Assembly: GCA_024653485.1 (NCBI GenBank)
Contig: JANLFY010000006.1
Coordinates: forward strand, 124,001 to 188,000
Direction of reading: 5' to 3'
Length of the DNA stretch: 64,000 bases
Origin: Bacillota bacterium
Lineage (GTDB): Bacteria > Bacillota > SHA-98 > UBA4971
Position 1 is the first letter of the stretch. Each line of letters starts with the position of its first letter. Shown here one piece after another: positions 16,412 to 25,933 of this stretch. A program made the translations under genes and the position numbers. The notes under the pieces were generated by a model. It saw only the letters and a list, made by a program, of their open reading frames with translations. It did not search any database and was not told the DNA's origin.

Positions 16412-16764
16412 GCGATTCGTTCCCTCCGTGTCCTCAGCCCTGGTTTTCTCGGATTCCGGTGATGGCAGCCCGGTCAGCTCGAGCAGCCCAAGGAAAACCC
16501 CTCGAGCACCGGTGTACATTCATAGACCCGACTGTGGCTGCGGCCCTGGAAACGGGCGGTCCCGCGACCCAACCTTTCCAAGTAACATTATTGCCACAAT
16601 TCGGGTTACAATATGGCCCTAGACCCGTGATCACCCAGTTATCTGCGTTGTCTGAGCGTACGCTCACCCACAGCGCCCGCGCGACATGTCGATGGAAGGC
16701 TCAGCCAGCACCCGAAAAGGGCACGATCTCTGAGTGCAGCGAGATCCTGCCACGCAGATCCGGA
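16412..16764. other. Intergenic region between lonC and dnaB
   Basis: 353 bases with no gene. It must hold the leftward dnaB leader and probably a promoter. A perfect 14-bp palindrome TGAGCGTACGCTCA lies at 16653-16666, a possible operator. An AT-richer stretch at about 16585-16612 may be promoter DNA, but I could not fix a -35/-10 pair. Confidence 0.5.
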
Positions 16765-18798
16765 CTACACCGCCTGGCTCTGCAGGCCGTTCGCGCTCTG
16801 GAGGCCACCACCGGCATCCGGCAGTGCGGTTTCCGGGAGAAGCTCGCCTTCCATCTCGCACCAGCCGTGATTCGCGAGGGCACCTCCCTCGAAAACGTGC
16901 GCGATGACGTCCTCGATTCGCTCGACCGGCACAACTTCGATCCCTCGCAGGTCAGGCGGGACGTCTTTCGCGTTCTCCGTGGGAACGATGACCTTCCTCA
17001 TGCCGGCCTGCCTCGCCCCGTATATCTTCTCGAACACTCCGCCGACGCCCTTCACCCTGCCTTGGATCGATATCTCGCCTGTGATCGCCACATCCTGCCT
17101 CACCGGCGTCCCGGTCACGGCACTGAGGATGGCGACGAGAATCGCGCTCCCGGCGGACGGGCCGTCTATCAGGCCTCCTCCGACGACGTTCACGTGCACG
17201 TCGTAGTCCGCGAGATCCTTGCCGGTGATTTTCCGAAAGACGGAGGCCGCGTTGAACACCGAGTCCTTCGTCATGCTCCCCGCGGTGTCGTTGAACCTGA
17301 TGGTGCCCTTGCCGCCCTCACGCGCCGGGAAGGCTATGGCCTCCATCTCGATGACAGTGCCTACGAAGTCGCTTACGCCCAGGCCGAACACATGCCCTAC
17401 CTCCGCACGGTCCTGGGCCTTCACCAGCACGTATGGGGACATTCGGGCGTTCCTGATGACCTCACGCACGTGTTCCTTCGTAACCGTGAGCCTGCGCAGC
17501 TTCTCGCCCGCACGGTATATCGCGAGGCCCATCGCGTCTGCCAGGATGGCCGTAGACTTCCTGCCCTCTATCGTGTAATCGCTTATGAGATCCGACACCC
17601 CTGGTTCCAGCCTGACCTTCATGCGGCGCGCCGCGTCTTCCACGATCTGTTTGACGTGAGCGCATGTCAAAGGTTCGAAGTACACCTCGGCCGTTCTTGA
17701 TCTTATGGCCGGGTTTATGCTCGAGGGATCGCGGGTCGTCGCGCCGATGAGAATGAAGTCCGCCGGGGCCCCGTCCTCGAAAAGCTTCTTGATGTACTTC
17801 GGCACGTGAGGGTCAGATGGGTCGTAGTACGATGAGTCGAAGCGCACCCGCTTGTCCTCGAGCACTTTCAGAAGCTTATTCAGGAGGATCGGGTCCATCT
17901 CCCCGATTTCGTCGATGAATAGGACGCCCCCGTGAGCCTCGGTGACGAGTCCGACCTTGGGTTCAGGCACGCCCGTCTCAGCAAGGTCTCGCCTAGCTCC
18001 CTGGTAGATTGGATCGTGCACCGATCCCAAGAGGGGGTTGGTGACCTCGCGCGGGTCCCATCTGAGGGTGGCCCCGTCGACTTCAACGAACTTGGCGTTC
18101 TTGGAGAAGGGCGTGAACTTGAGCTTCTTGGCTTCCTCCAGTACGAGCCGCGCCACCGTGGTCTTGCCTACCCCCGGAGGACCGTACAATATCACGTGTT
18201 GGGGGAAGGGGGACGCTATCTTGGAGAGAAGGGCCTGAATTGCCCGCTCCTGGCCCACTACCTCACTTAAGCGACGCGGCCTCAAGAGCTCCGCAGCTGA
18301 CCTGGAAAGTTGTCTCGCCTCGAGCTTCTCGAGCTCAGCATATTTCCTCAGCGTGTGCGCATTGTCGGCGGGACCCTCTTCCTTGAGGATCTGCATTCTC
18401 ACCTCTCGCACGTACTCTTCGTGCTTCTTGCGCATTCGCTCCGCGATACGCTTCTCGAGCCTGCCCTCCACCTCGCGCCTTGCGAGGATGTCAGCGATCT
18501 CGTTCTCGACCTCGCCTATCACGTCACGTATGTCTTTGCCAGGCGGAATATCCTCGATGGTAGGGTCGTCGAAGACGAGGCGCTCTAGGGCGATCACCCG
18601 GTCACGCAGAGCCTCGGATTTCATGAGCTCCAGCGCTTCCAGTTTCCCAGCTTTGAGGACGAGCTTGTCAGCGCCGTAGACGTGGGCAAGAACGCCCATG
18701 AGCGCTGAGACCTGTCTCTGAAGCTCGTCCCCAGCCCTTGCGGATACCGTCGGCTGTGCGCTGAGTCCTTTGAATATCCTCGTTATGATGCCATTCAT
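16765..18798 (-). CDS. lonC: ATP-dependent protease LonC (spore-former Lon family)
   Basis: 677-aa AAA+ protease of the LonB/LonC group found in endospore formers. N-terminal 150 residues are charged and helical with coiled-coil character, without the classical LonA substrate domain. The AAA+ module has Walker [10 protein letters not shown] (206-213), Walker [14 protein letters not shown] and a sensor region [12 protein letters not shown]. The protease domain holds the Ser548 (DGPSAGSA) and Lys591 (KIYGARQAG) dyad, spaced 43 residues as in LonA. The ATG overlaps the rplI stop (ATGA), so it is translationally coupled to rplI. Genes in this place between rplI and dnaB are usual for lonC. Specific substrates are unknown. 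Confidence 0.93.
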   Translation of the reverse strand: MNGIITRIFKGLSAQPTVSARAGDELQRQVSALMGVLAHVYGADKLVLKAGKLEALELMKSEALRDRVIALERLVFDDPTIEDIPPGKDIRDVIGEVENEIADILARREVEGRLEKRIAERMRKKHEEYVREVRMQILKEEGPADNAHTLRKYAELEKLEARQLSRSAAELLRPRRLSEVVGQERAIQALLSKIASPFPQHVILYGPPGVGKTTVARLVLEEAKKLKFTPFSKNAKFVEVDGATLRWDPREVTNPLLGSVHDPIYQGARRDLAETGVPEPKVGLVTEAHGGVLFIDEIGEMDPILLNKLLKVLEDKRVRFDSSYYDPSDPHVPKYIKKLFEDGAPADFILIGATTRDPSSINPAIRSRTAEVYFEPLTCAHVKQIVEDAARRMKVRLEPGVSDLISDYTIEGRKSTAILADAMGLAIYRAGEKLRRLTVTKEHVREVIRNARMSPYVLVKAQDRAEVGHVFGLGVSDFVGTVIEMEAIAFPAREGGKGTIRFNDTAGSMTKDSVFNAASVFRKITGKDLADYDVHVNVVGGGLIDGPSAGSAILVAILSAVTGTPVRQDVAITGEISIQGRVKGVGGVFEKIYGARQAGMRKVIVPTENAKDVPPDLRGIEVVPVERIEDVIAHVFEGGALANHGWCEMEGELLPETALPDAGGGLQSANGLQSQAV

Positions 18799-19262
18799 CC
18801 ATCCTGGTCCCCTTCCGACTGAGGCTCCACGTCAACCAGCACTCTTGCGGCGACTTGAGGATGGAGCCTTATCGGGATCGTGTACGAGCCCACCGCCTTG
18901 ATGGGGTCGGAGAGCTCGATTTTCCTTCTGTCGACTTCCACGCCGATGACCTCGCGTATAGCGTCGGCGATGTCCCTTGCCGTGACTGACCCGAAGAGGC
19001 GGCCTCCCTCTCCGCTCTTACGGCGGATCGTGATCCCCCCAGACGCCAGCTCCTGCGCAAGCTTCCGGGCGAGAGCAAGCTCCTTGTCTGCCTTCCTTTC
19101 AACGGCAATCTTCTCCGCCTCGAGGACCCTGAGGTTTCGTTCTGACGCCTCGATCGCAAGCCCGCGGGGGATGAGGTAGTTACGGGCATATCCATCGGCC
19201 ACCTTCACCGTGTCGCCCTCTCGCCCAAGCCCCTTGACATCTTGCTTCAGGATCACCTTCAT
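18795..19262 (-). CDS. rplI: 50S ribosomal protein L9
   Basis: 155-aa bL9. The ATG at 19262 follows a GGGGGAAGAG purine run and gives the canonical [17 protein letters not shown] start; the longer upstream frame comes from the yybS gene. N-terminal rRNA-binding domain ([13 protein letters not shown]), connecting helix (40-75) and C-terminal domain are all present. A short acidic tail ([10 protein letters not shown]) follows the usual end. Overlaps both neighbours by 4 nt, so yybS, rplI and lonC are one translational unit. Confidence 0.96.
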   Translation of the reverse strand: MKVILKQDVKGLGREGDTVKVADGYARNYLIPRGLAIEASERNLRVLEAEKIAVERKADKELALARKLAQELASGGITIRRKSGEGGRLFGSVTARDIADAIREVIGVEVDRRKIELSDPIKAVGSYTIPIRLHPQVAARVLVDVEPQSEGDQDG

Positions 19263-20215
19263 GTTCTCTTCCCCCCGCTTTCCACGGAAAGCTTGCGAAA
19301 ATCGAACCACGCGTCGAATAACCCCACCCACGACACTATCTGCAAGACGGTCGGGTTCAGGATCGCGAACACGCCTAGCAGGATCCTCACGGCAGTGTTC
19401 AGGCGGTAGCGGTTCATGAGATACCAGCCCAGCGCGATCCCCTGTACAAGGAAAAGAGTGCTGAAGATGGATAATAGGTTTGCTCCCGCCTTCCAGACGA
19501 GAGGAGCTCCCCTGGCCTGGCCGAGCATGGAGAGAGCGAGGGCGGCGACGTATCCCCATCCGAAAGGCCACGAGATCCTCCATCTGTCGAAGGGCGGTAT
19601 CTCTTCCATCCTGTAGCCCAGCCTGCCCAGCACGAGCCGCGCGAGAAGGTAGTTGACCCCTGCGACCCCCACAACGGCCATCGCGAGCGACGCTGGCAAG
19701 ATGATCTTGGCTACCTCCAGGAGCTGGGTCATCTGAGTCTGCACCTGCTGAAGTTGAGCCTCTGGCAGTCCGAGGCTCCGATAAAAGTCCATTGCAGAGC
19801 TCAGGCTCTTCCTGAACGTCTCCTCCAGCTCCGCGGGGCTAAACCCGCCGAGCCAAGCACTCACCCCCAACACGAACGCCATGGAAACCGCCACCGCTAC
19901 GCTCGTTACAAGAAGCGTGCGAAGGGGCGTAAACCGTTTTCTTATGCACCAGGCGAGCGTGATGCCTATGACGCCTACCTTCGCCAAGACCGTTAGCCCC
20001 TGAAGGGGACCAACTATCATGCTAGTAGCGGCTATAGTAACCACGGTGGCCCACGCGCCCACCTCCACACCCCGTCTGACCACGAGCACGACGATGGGCA
20101 GCGGGTACACCAGAGCGAAGACCGGGACATAAGCATCAAGGACACAGAAGACGGTAGCTATAGCTATGAGAAGTGCGCTCTCCACCAAAGTTCTGGTGGC
20201 AATGGAACGGGGCAT
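19259..20215 (-). CDS. yybS: DUF2232 membrane protein (YybS-like)
   Basis: 318-aa polytopic membrane protein with about eight hydrophobic segments, of the DUF2232/YybS family always found near rplI in Firmicutes. The first helices (residues 10-110) resemble energy-coupling-factor substrate-binding folds; the C-terminal half has [18 protein letters not shown] and [24 protein letters not shown]. Starts at an ATG 4 bases after the MazG-like stop (GAGGGG overlaps that stop) and its stop overlaps rplI. No biochemical role is established. Confidence 0.9.
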   Translation of the reverse strand: MPRSIATRTLVESALLIAIATVFCVLDAYVPVFALVYPLPIVVLVVRRGVEVGAWATVVTIAATSMIVGPLQGLTVLAKVGVIGITLAWCIRKRFTPLRTLLVTSVAVAVSMAFVLGVSAWLGGFSPAELEETFRKSLSSAMDFYRSLGLPEAQLQQVQTQMTQLLEVAKIILPASLAMAVVGVAGVNYLLARLVLGRLGYRMEEIPPFDRWRISWPFGWGYVAALALSMLGQARGAPLVWKAGANLLSIFSTLFLVQGIALGWYLMNRYRLNTAVRILLGVFAILNPTVLQIVSWVGLFDAWFDFRKLSVESGGKRT

Positions 20216-20219
20216 CCCC

Positions 20220-20567
20220 TCACATCTTCCTCTCAGACAAGTGCCTCTTCAAGGCTGAGAAATCACCATACCACGTCTCGATCTCGTGGTTCTGCTCTAT
20301 GTTGGCCTTGATCTTTTCCCTTATCCTTGCGTCAAGAGCGGAGTGAGGCAGGCCAAGGCGCTTGCCAAGAAGGTAGCACGCCACGACTATGTTTGCAAGA
20401 GAGTCCGCGCAAGCCTCATCGCTCGTTTTCATCATCCCTTTGAAAAGGGATGCGATGTTCACCACGAGCTCCGTTTTGAGCCACTCGATGGTCTTGAGGT
20501 TGCGGGCGATGTCCGCCCGGGAGATGATCTCCTGCTCCCTGGCTCCGGCGTCTTCCAGAAAGGCCAT
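20220..20567 (-). CDS. MazG-like family protein
   Basis: 115-aa helical protein matching the MazG-like family found between rpsR and yybS in clostridia. Core: ADIARNLKTIEWLKTELVVNIASLFKGM, then SLANIVVACYLLGKRLGL. The ATG at 20567 follows GGGG; a shorter start is possible but not better supported. MazG relatives hydrolyse nucleoside triphosphates using acidic clusters (ExxE...ExxD); these are poorly kept here, so catalytic activity is uncertain. It begins the yybS-rplI-lonC unit downstream of the terminator at 20777-20803. Confidence 0.82.
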   Translation of the reverse strand: MAFLEDAGAREQEIISRADIARNLKTIEWLKTELVVNIASLFKGMMKTSDEACADSLANIVVACYLLGKRLGLPHSALDARIREKIKANIEQNHEIETWYGDFSALKRHLSERKM

Positions 20568-20776
20568 ACGGTCCCCTGCCCCCCTCTGCCCGATGAGGCC
20601 ACGGCGTTCGTCTCACTTATTCTCTAGTTTTGCGTGGTTATCCTTCACGGGAACTCAAACAATTGCTGCCATGATTGGGAGGCCAGCAGAAGCGCTCCGC
20701 AGCGAGGGAGGCCGGACCGTCTCCAGATATCGCGCACCTCGCTGCCCGGATTTGCCACGGGAGACTGCTCCCAAAA

Positions 20777-20803
20777 GCGGGAGGGGGCTCTCCCCCCTCC
20801 CGC
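20777..20803 (-). terminator. Rho-independent terminator after rpsR
   Basis: Perfect 11-bp GC stem (GCGGGAGGGGG with CCCCCTCCCGC) and 5-base loop, followed on the minus strand by TTTTGG. It lies about 40 bases past the rpsR stop and separates the rpsF-ssb-rpsR transcript from the MazG-like/yybS/rplI/lonC unit. Confidence 0.8.
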
Positions 20804-20840
20804 CGGAAGAACAATGCGTCCGCCCTTGGGACCCCGCTGC

Positions 20841-21074
20841 TCATTGCTCGGCGCTGAACGGCAAGAGCGCAACAAGGCGGGCTCTCTTGATGGCGGCTGT
20901 GACCTGGCGCTGATGCCTCGCGCAGTTCCCGGAGATACGTCGAGGTATTATCTTGCCTCTCTCTGTGATGAATCTCCTGAGTCGCGCCACGTCTTTGTAA
21001 TCCACGGCCTCTATCTTGTCCACGCAGAAGCCACAAACGCGCTTCTTCGACTTACGCCCCTTTTCACGTCTCAT
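20841..21074 (-). CDS. rpsR: 30S ribosomal protein S18
   Basis: 77-aa bS18. I start at the ATG at 21074 (AGGA at 6 nt), giving [17 protein letters not shown]; the 10-residue upstream extension is not conserved. It keeps a CxxC-type N-terminus (VCGFC) and a later Cys (GNCARHQ), the zinc-binding C+ form. Family blocks [26 protein letters not shown] are intact. Partner of S6, coded two genes upstream. Confidence 0.95.
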   Translation of the reverse strand: MRREKGRKSKKRVCGFCVDKIEAVDYKDVARLRRFITERGKIIPRRISGNCARHQRQVTAAIKRARLVALLPFSAEQ

Positions 21075-21249
21075 GTCAATTCCTGGTTCTAGAACCTCAC
21101 ACACCTGGCAGGCGCCAGATTTGCGAGCCGGCCTCCCTTGACCAGGCTTTCTCTCCTTTCGGGCTGGACTCGCCCGCCCGTCTCGAGCAGGCGTCGTGAC
21201 AGGGAGACCTCAGCCTGGGTATCGCACCCGGTGAGTTGGCCTCGGCAGA

Positions 21250-21651
21250 TCAGAACGGCAGGTCGTCGCCTGGGCCGGCCGCGTCATCCGGGAATCCTTG
21301 ACTCGGCACCTCCTGACCGCCCTGCATGCCATCCTTACCTCGGTCGAGAAACTCCACCCTGTCGGCGACCACCTCAGCCACGCGGCGCTTCTGCCCCTCG
21401 GCAGTCTCGTACGACCGGATCTGAAGCCGCCCCTCTACACCGACCAGCCGGCCCTTCGCAAGGTAGTTGGCGCAGTTCTCCGCCTGGGCGCGCCAGACCA
21501 CCACATCGATGAAATCCGCTTCTCTCTCTCCTTGCTGGTTGGTAAACGGGCGGCTCACTGCCACCGTGAACCTGGCAACGGCGACTCCGTTCTGGGTGTA
21601 GCGGAGCTCCGGTTGTTGTGCCAGCCTCCCCACGAGAAGGACCTTATTCAC
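21250..21651 (-). CDS. ssb: Single-stranded DNA-binding protein
   Basis: 133-aa SSB with one OB fold ([20 protein letters not shown] to RVEFL), a short flexible Gly/Gln region and the acidic tip DDLPF that recruits replication and repair proteins. GTG start at 21651. Sits between rpsF and rpsR, the universal Firmicutes arrangement. Confidence 0.96.
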   Translation of the reverse strand: MNKVLLVGRLAQQPELRYTQNGVAVARFTVAVSRPFTNQQGEREADFIDVVVWRAQAENCANYLAKGRLVGVEGRLQIRSYETAEGQKRRVAEVVADRVEFLDRGKDGMQGGQEVPSQGFPDDAAGPGDDLPF

Positions 21652-21693
21652 CGTCGCACACCACCCTGCCCCGGGCGCCGCCCGGGCTGCTTG

Positions 21694-21981
21694 CTAGTCG
21701 CCCTTTCTCACAATGAGATGCCTTATCACATTGTCCGTGATGCGAAAGACCCGTTCGAGCTCGCGCGCAACCCCAGACTCCGCAGAGAAGTCCATGACCA
21801 CGTATATGCCCTCTGTATAGCCTGCGATCTCGTACGCGAGCCGTCGTTTGCCCCACCTGTCCACGTTGTTTACCGTGCCGCCTCCGCCTGTCACGAGGTC
21901 CTGGATCTTCGCCACCGTGCTGCTCACGGCTTCCTCCTCCAGGTCGGGCTTGACGATGAACATAGCCTCGTAGTCGCGCAT
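21694..21981 (-). CDS. rpsF: 30S ribosomal protein S6
   Basis: 95-aa bS6, starting at the ATG at 21981 with GGGAGGTGA upstream (MRDYEAMFIVKPDLEEE). The longer frame upstream is the leader. RWGKRRLAYEI and EGIYVVMDFSA are family blocks. First gene of rpsF-ssb-rpsR, driven by the promoter at 22070-22098. Confidence 0.96.
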   Translation of the reverse strand: MRDYEAMFIVKPDLEEEAVSSTVAKIQDLVTGGGGTVNNVDRWGKRRLAYEIAGYTEGIYVVMDFSAESGVARELERVFRITDNVIRHLIVRKGD

Positions 21982-22007
21982 CTCGTTCACCTCCCTCTGG
22001 ACATATG

Positions 22008-22028
22008 GCTCCACGTCTCGCGTGGAGC
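22008..22028 (-). promoter_or_regulatory. Leader hairpin before rpsF, possible S6:S18 control region
   Basis: In the roughly 80-nt rpsF leader an 8-bp perfect stem (GCTCCACG with CGTGGAGC, 5-base loop) lies upstream of the ribosome site. Just 5' of it (about 22030-22067) the leader contains GGCGATTGTCCGAGGAACGCC-like pairing (GGCG with CGCC) with a CCG in the loop side, reminiscent of the S6:S18-binding motif with CCG bulge known in rpsF leaders. The resemblance is only suggestive. Confidence 0.4.
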
Positions 22029-22069
22029 AGGGATGACGCTTTGGCGTTCCTCGGACAATCGCCGTCCCT

Positions 22070-22098
22070 ATTATAACATCGCCAGTCGCAACGGGCAA
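22070..22098 (-). promoter_or_regulatory. Sigma-A promoter of rpsF-ssb-rpsR
   Basis: Minus strand TTGCCC (22093-22098), 17-bp spacer, perfect TATAAT (22070-22075), about 90 bases upstream of the rpsF start. Confidence 0.88.
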
Positions 22099-22179
22099 TC
22101 ATACGGAAGGATGAGACGAAGGCCGCCAGCAACGCTTCCTTCCACACCGTCGGAAGACGTCCCGCGCTTTTCGTGGGGT

Positions 22180-23286
22180 CTAACGTGACGGTTCGCTGAA
22201 GCGAAAGAGGATGACGTCCCCGTCCTGCACGACGTAGTCGCGACCCTCGAGCCGCAACAGTCCCCTTTCTCGGGCTTCGGCGAAGGACCCCACGGCCGCC
22301 AGGTCGTCATACCTGACTATCTCCGCTTTGATGAATCCCCTCTGAATGTCCGTATGTATTTCCCCCGCGGCTTCATAGGCCGTGCTCCCACGGCGGAGCG
22401 TCCACGCCCTTGTCTCCGTGCCCTTCGTAGTGTAGAAGGTAATCAGGTCGAGCGCGCGGTACGCCGCCAACACCACCCTGTCGAGCCCAGACGAGTCCAT
22501 TCCAAGCTCACGGAGGTACTCCATTGCCTCGTCTCGGTCCAGGTTCAGGAGCTCCGATTCTATCTTGGCCGACACCGTGACCACAGGGGCATGGTCCGCC
22601 CGTCCGGCCGCCCACTCCTTCAAGGCACGCACCCTTCCCGCGCCATCCCGAGGGTCATCTTCACCAACGTTTGCGACGTAGATGACAGGCTTCATCGTAA
22701 GGAGGAAGAGATCCGATACGACCGCTCTCTCTTCGGTCGACATGGGGACCAGTCTCGCGGGCCTGCCCCTCTCAAGCTCGTCGCTAAGCCTGTCCATGAG
22801 GGCGGTCTCCTCCTCGTACTGCCTGTTCCCTCCCTTTTGCATCTTGGCCGTCTTCTCGCGCCGCTTCTGGACCGTCTCCAGATCCGCCAGGATGAGCTCC
22901 AGCTCGACCGTCTCGACGTCGCCTACGGGGTCAAGCTGTCCCGAGACGTGGGGCACGCTGGAGTGCTCAAAGCACCTCACTACGTGCGAGATCGCGTCCA
23001 CCTCGCGGATGTGGCCGAGGAAGCGGTTGCCAAGGCCTTCGCCGCGGCTCGCCCCCTTGACCAGGCCGGCGATGTCCACGAACTTTACGGAGGTCGCCGT
23101 CACTCTCTCGGGCTTCGTGATGTCGGCAATGGCCTCAAGCCTCCGGTCGGGGACGGCAACCACTCCGACGTTGGGGTCGATGGTGGTGAACGGATAGCTC
23201 GCCACCTCTGCCGTGCCCCGAGTCAGGGCGTTGAAGAGCGTCGTCTTGCCCGCGTTGGGCAGCCCCACAATGCCTATGCGGACCAT
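22180..23286 (-). CDS. ychF: Redox-regulated ribosome-associated GTPase/ATPase YchF
   Basis: 368-aa YchF/OLA1 family P-loop NTPase. The ATG at 23286 overlaps the stop of the DUF951 gene (TGATG) and has AGGAGG 11 nt upstream. G1 GLPNAGKTT, G3 FVDIAGLVKGASRGEGLGNRFL, and a G4 variant consistent with ATP preference (YVANVGEDD). A central coiled-coil (about 125-200) and a C-terminal TGS domain (ITFYTTKGTETRAWTLRRGSTA) complete the fold. It binds ribosomes; precise role debated. Part of the mscS-DUF951-ychF run. Confidence 0.95.
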   Translation of the reverse strand: MVRIGIVGLPNAGKTTLFNALTRGTAEVASYPFTTIDPNVGVVAVPDRRLEAIADITKPERVTATSVKFVDIAGLVKGASRGEGLGNRFLGHIREVDAISHVVRCFEHSSVPHVSGQLDPVGDVETVELELILADLETVQKRREKTAKMQKGGNRQYEEETALMDRLSDELERGRPARLVPMSTEERAVVSDLFLLTMKPVIYVANVGEDDPRDGAGRVRALKEWAAGRADHAPVVTVSAKIESELLNLDRDEAMEYLRELGMDSSGLDRVVLAAYRALDLITFYTTKGTETRAWTLRRGSTAYEAAGEIHTDIQRGFIKAEIVRYDDLAAVGSFAEARERGLLRLEGRDYVVQDGDVILFRFSEPSR

Positions 23287-23489
23287 CACGCCTCGGCCTC
23301 CTCGCCACCAGGGCGGGACACGATCTGCTTGACGCTCTTCTCGAACCTCGGCCGACTGAGCATGACGACGCGGCCACACCCGCAGCACTTGATGCGGAAG
23401 TCAGCGCCCACTCTCATGACTTCCCATTCATAGGAGCCGCAGGGGTGCCCCTTCTTCAGCCGGACCACGTCCCCTATGTAGAACTTCAA
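23286..23489 (-). CDS. DUF951 family small protein
   Basis: 67-aa DUF951 protein, always near ychF in Firmicutes. The TTG at 23489 follows GAGGGAG. It has a beta-rich core (FYIGDVVRLKKGHPCGSYEWEVMRVGADFRIKC) and a CGCGR Cys pair, probably with the Cys in HPCG forming a small zinc or nucleic-acid-binding module. Function unknown. Overlaps ychF by one base. Confidence 0.92.
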   Translation of the reverse strand: MKFYIGDVVRLKKGHPCGSYEWEVMRVGADFRIKCCGCGRVVMLSRPRFEKSVKQIVSRPGGEEAEA

Positions 23490-23546
23490 ATGCTCCCTCT
23501 CCCTCCGCCCAACGCGTCCCCTCTCCCATGAACCCGACGCACAGCC

Positions 23547-24467
23547 TCACGTGTCCGCGGCTCCCCCAGCAAGCGGCGGGCTGGGGACGGCGCCGGATGG
23601 TTCCAAATACACTCGCATGCTGGGAGAATAGAAGGCGATGCCTTCGCGATCAAAGGTCTCCTTGACGCGCTTCCTTAGATCTCGCTCGGCTTGCCACTGC
23701 TCCATGGGCTTGGCCTTGGCTATGATGAGCAGCTCGATCCCGCGCTCGCCAATGGCATTCACTCCAAGCACCGTTGGGCCCTCAACGATGTTGGGAATCT
23801 CCGTCTTCGCCCTCTCGAAGTCCCGAGCCAACACCTCGATTGCTCGGTCTACGTCGGTGCGGTGATCCACGGTGACGGTGAAGAGCACGCGCATCGCACT
23901 GCCCATGTGGTTCACGACCTTGGAGATCTGCCCGTTGGGCACGATTTGAAGCGCCCCGCTGAAAGCACGTATGCTTGTAGTGCGAAGGCCTATGGACTCC
24001 ACGATCCCCTCCGCGTCAGCGACGGTCACGTAATCGCCGACGGCAAACTGGTCTTCGAAGAGGATGAAGAACCCGTTGATCACGTCGCGGACGAGGTTCT
24101 GAGCTCCGAAGCCCAGAGCGAGGCCTGCAAGTCCCGCTCCGGCCAGGAGGCTCGAGGTATCCACGCCGAGCTCGCCCAGAATGGATATGCCCGCGAAGAG
24201 GTATATGGCATACCGAAGAAGGCTCTTGAGGAGCGACCGAAGGGTCCTGGCTTTGCGTTCGTCCATGAGCCTGTGGCCCTCGGTTGCACGTTGGGTGATC
24301 AGCTTGTCGACCAGTGCGTTCGAGGCCTTCACGAGCAAGAAAGCCACCACCAGCGTGAGCGTGACACGGATGATGGTTCCGCCCGCTCCAAGCCCCAGGT
24401 CGATGAGTCGGTCCATTGGCACACCGCCAGAGAGCGCGGGAGCAAAAGTATCGAACAGACTACTCAC
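23547..24467 (-). CDS. Small-conductance mechanosensitive channel (MscS family)
   Basis: 306-aa MscS-type channel. GTG at 24467 has GGAGGG at 6 nt. Three hydrophobic segments: about 28-48, 85-105 and the pore helix TM3 with the Gly/Ala pattern SSLLAGAGLAGLALGFGAQNLVRDVINGFFILFEDQFAVGD. The beta domain (DYVTVADAEGIVESIGLRTT) and alpha/beta vestibule follow. A Pro-rich tail (SGAVPSPPLAGG) is non-conserved. Relieves turgor at osmotic downshock. First of the mscS-DUF951-ychF group. Confidence 0.93.
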   Translation of the reverse strand: MSSLFDTFAPALSGGVPMDRLIDLGLGAGGTIIRVTLTLVVAFLLVKASNALVDKLITQRATEGHRLMDERKARTLRSLLKSLLRYAIYLFAGISILGELGVDTSSLLAGAGLAGLALGFGAQNLVRDVINGFFILFEDQFAVGDYVTVADAEGIVESIGLRTTSIRAFSGALQIVPNGQISKVVNHMGSAMRVLFTVTVDHRTDVDRAIEVLARDFERAKTEIPNIVEGPTVLGVNAIGERGIELLIIAKAKPMEQWQAERDLRKRVKETFDREGIAFYSPSMRVYLEPSGAVPSPPLAGGAADT

Positions 24468-24828
24468 TTCTTTCCCTCCGTCGTGCCACTTCCCGGGTCA
24501 CTGAGATGATGTTTCGCCGACGATGCGGAGATATCCTCCCGTCGCACGATAGCCTAACCGCGACCGGGCAGGAACGCGTGCCGGGCGGTTCAAAGGCGAA
24601 TGCGGGTCCGCGCTTGTCAGAGTCTCGCGTCCTGGCGGCTCGTGCATGGCCGAACTTGCGGACGCAACGGGCTAGCCGTGCGCGCGAGCGGCGGGCGAAG
24701 TCCCCCCACACCGAGGAGCCAGGGGTCGCTCTAAGCGAAAATCCCCGTCCAAGACGGGCGGGGAGCTCGCGCCGAGGCTGCTGGCCGCAGGCGTCGCTTT
24801 GTGTGCAATCTGTCGGCTCCGAACGAGA
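24468..24828. other. Intergenic region
   Basis: 361 bases between the YvlD-like gene and mscS. I see no gene, terminator with U-tract or recognisable RNA; it probably carries the mscS promoter (leftward). Confidence 0.5.
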
Positions 24829-25164
24829 CTATCTGAGGGTGGTCGGGATGAACGTGTCCACGAGCCCAATGATGAACGCCGATATCAGGGCACCAAGGAC
24901 GGTCACGCGCATCGCCGGAACAACGAACTGAGAGACATAGATCACCGCGGCCGACACGAGGAACCCGACTACCCCGCGACCGAACGGAGAAACGCTTCTT
25001 CCAACGGCAGCCTCGATGATATATCCGAGGCCGGTTATGACCGCCGCCGCGATCAGGGCATTCACGAAGCTCAGGGTGCTGAAGCCCGGCACTATGAGCC
25101 CGATGAACATGAGCACCAGAGCCGACACAACGAACCTTACGATGTGGCGCAGCCAGTCGCCCAC
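24829..25164 (-). CDS. YvlD-like small membrane protein (PF04020, 'phage holin family')
   Basis: 111-aa membrane protein with four hydrophobic segments (9-30, 33-55, 63-82, 86-106). It matches the YvlD family, often labelled phage holin family 4 superfamily, but no phage gene is nearby and the family is generally chromosomal in Firmicutes. GTG at 25164 follows GGGGGTGA. Members are linked to cell-envelope stress in Bacillus (LiaI-like neighbours), which is not shown here. Confidence 0.82.
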   Translation of the reverse strand: MGDWLRHIVRFVVSALVLMFIGLIVPGFSTLSFVNALIAAAVITGLGYIIEAAVGRSVSPFGRGVVGFLVSAAVIYVSQFVVPAMRVTVLGALISAFIIGLVDTFIPTTLR

Positions 25165-25202
25165 TTGCTTTCACCCCCTGCGCTGAGATTGGCTTGATGC
25201 TA

Positions 25203-25230
25203 ACCATAGAGTAACCATATCCTGCTGCAA
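25203..25230 (-). promoter_or_regulatory. Possible promoter of the YvlD-like gene with ATGGTTA direct repeat
   Basis: Minus strand TTGCAG (25225-25230), 16-bp spacer, TATGGT (25203-25208). The heptamer ATGGTTA occurs twice, 11 bp apart, across the -10 region, which may be an operator. Confidence 0.5.
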
Positions 25231-25264
25231 TATGCGCATTACGGGGAAACGTGGCGCGCCTTAG

Positions 25265-25693
25265 TCAGTTCTGGCCTATTAGTCTCTCAACGCGATGACG
25301 TATCTCGTCGCGCACGCGCCTGAAGACCGCGAGAACCTCATCAGGAGACCCGGTCGCCTTTGCTGGGTCTTCGAGCGGCCAGTGCTCGCGCCTTACATGG
25401 GCCGGCAACACCGGACACCTCTCGTCGGCGCTGCCACACAGCGTGACCACGAGATCCACTGCGTCAAGAACGGCGGGGTCTATCGGCTTTGAAGCCTGGC
25501 CCGATATGTCGATTCCGGCCTCTGACATGACTCTCACAGCACCGGGGTTCACGCCCTGTGGGTCGAGCCCGGCGCTGTACGCCTCCCAGCCGTCTCCTCC
25601 CAGAGCGCGGAGGAACCCCTCTGCCATCTGACTCCGGCACGAGTTGCCTGTGCACAGGAATAGCACTTTCTTTCGCTTCCCATGCTTCGTCAT
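25265..25693 (-). CDS. arsC: Arsenate reductase, thioredoxin-coupled (low-Mr phosphatase fold)
   Basis: 142-aa ArsC of the Bacillus/Staphylococcus type. ATG at 25693 has AAGGAG upstream; the longer frame is unneeded. Catalytic loop CTGNSCRS (Cys14 to Ser21), plus the redox relay Cys86 and Cys93 ([11 protein letters not shown]). The three-Cys layout (14/86/93) matches C10/C82/C89 of Bacillus ArsC. It would reduce arsenate to arsenite with thioredoxin. No arsR, arsB or acr3 is adjacent, so it is an isolated copy; a role as protein tyrosine phosphatase is less likely given the Cys triad. Confidence 0.92.
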   Translation of the reverse strand: MTKHGKRKKVLFLCTGNSCRSQMAEGFLRALGGDGWEAYSAGLDPQGVNPGAVRVMSEAGIDISGQASKPIDPAVLDAVDLVVTLCGSADERCPVLPAHVRREHWPLEDPAKATGSPDEVLAVFRRVRDEIRHRVERLIGQN

Positions 25694-25778
25694 GCGAACC
25701 TCTCCTTGAACTCTAGTGGGCTCCCCTTCGCGTCTCTTCCGGCCCGCTCCTTCAGGGGGCGCCGCCACCTAGGCCGCT

Positions 25779-25826
25779 AACGGTGCGAGCCCGCTTCACC
25801 GTTGGTAGCCTTGCCCGGGAGGCTAC
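25779..25826. repeat. Two adjacent inverted repeats
   Basis: AACGGTG (25779-25785) with CACCGTT (25797-25803), then GTAGCCT (25805-25811) with AGGCTAC (25820-25826). Both 7-bp stems are perfect and sit between the glycerate kinase 3' end and the arsC start. Could end the leftward arsC-proximal side or act as a leader structure; no U-tract. Confidence 0.6.
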
Positions 25827-25933
25827 GCCTGCTACCGATGGAATGAACACGGCAAGTCATCACTCCGGGCGCACTGCGCTCCTGTGTCGCGGCCTTCGAA
25901 CCCTCAGCAACCCTTGCAGGCGCGGGGCAACCG

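Noticed and set aside
16653-16666. Perfect palindrome TGAGCGTACGCTCA as a known operator
   Set aside because: Real and perfect, but no regulator family I can name uses this sequence, so it is only noted.
24829-25164. Prophage holin
   Set aside because: The YvlD family is named holin-like, but no phage gene surrounds it.
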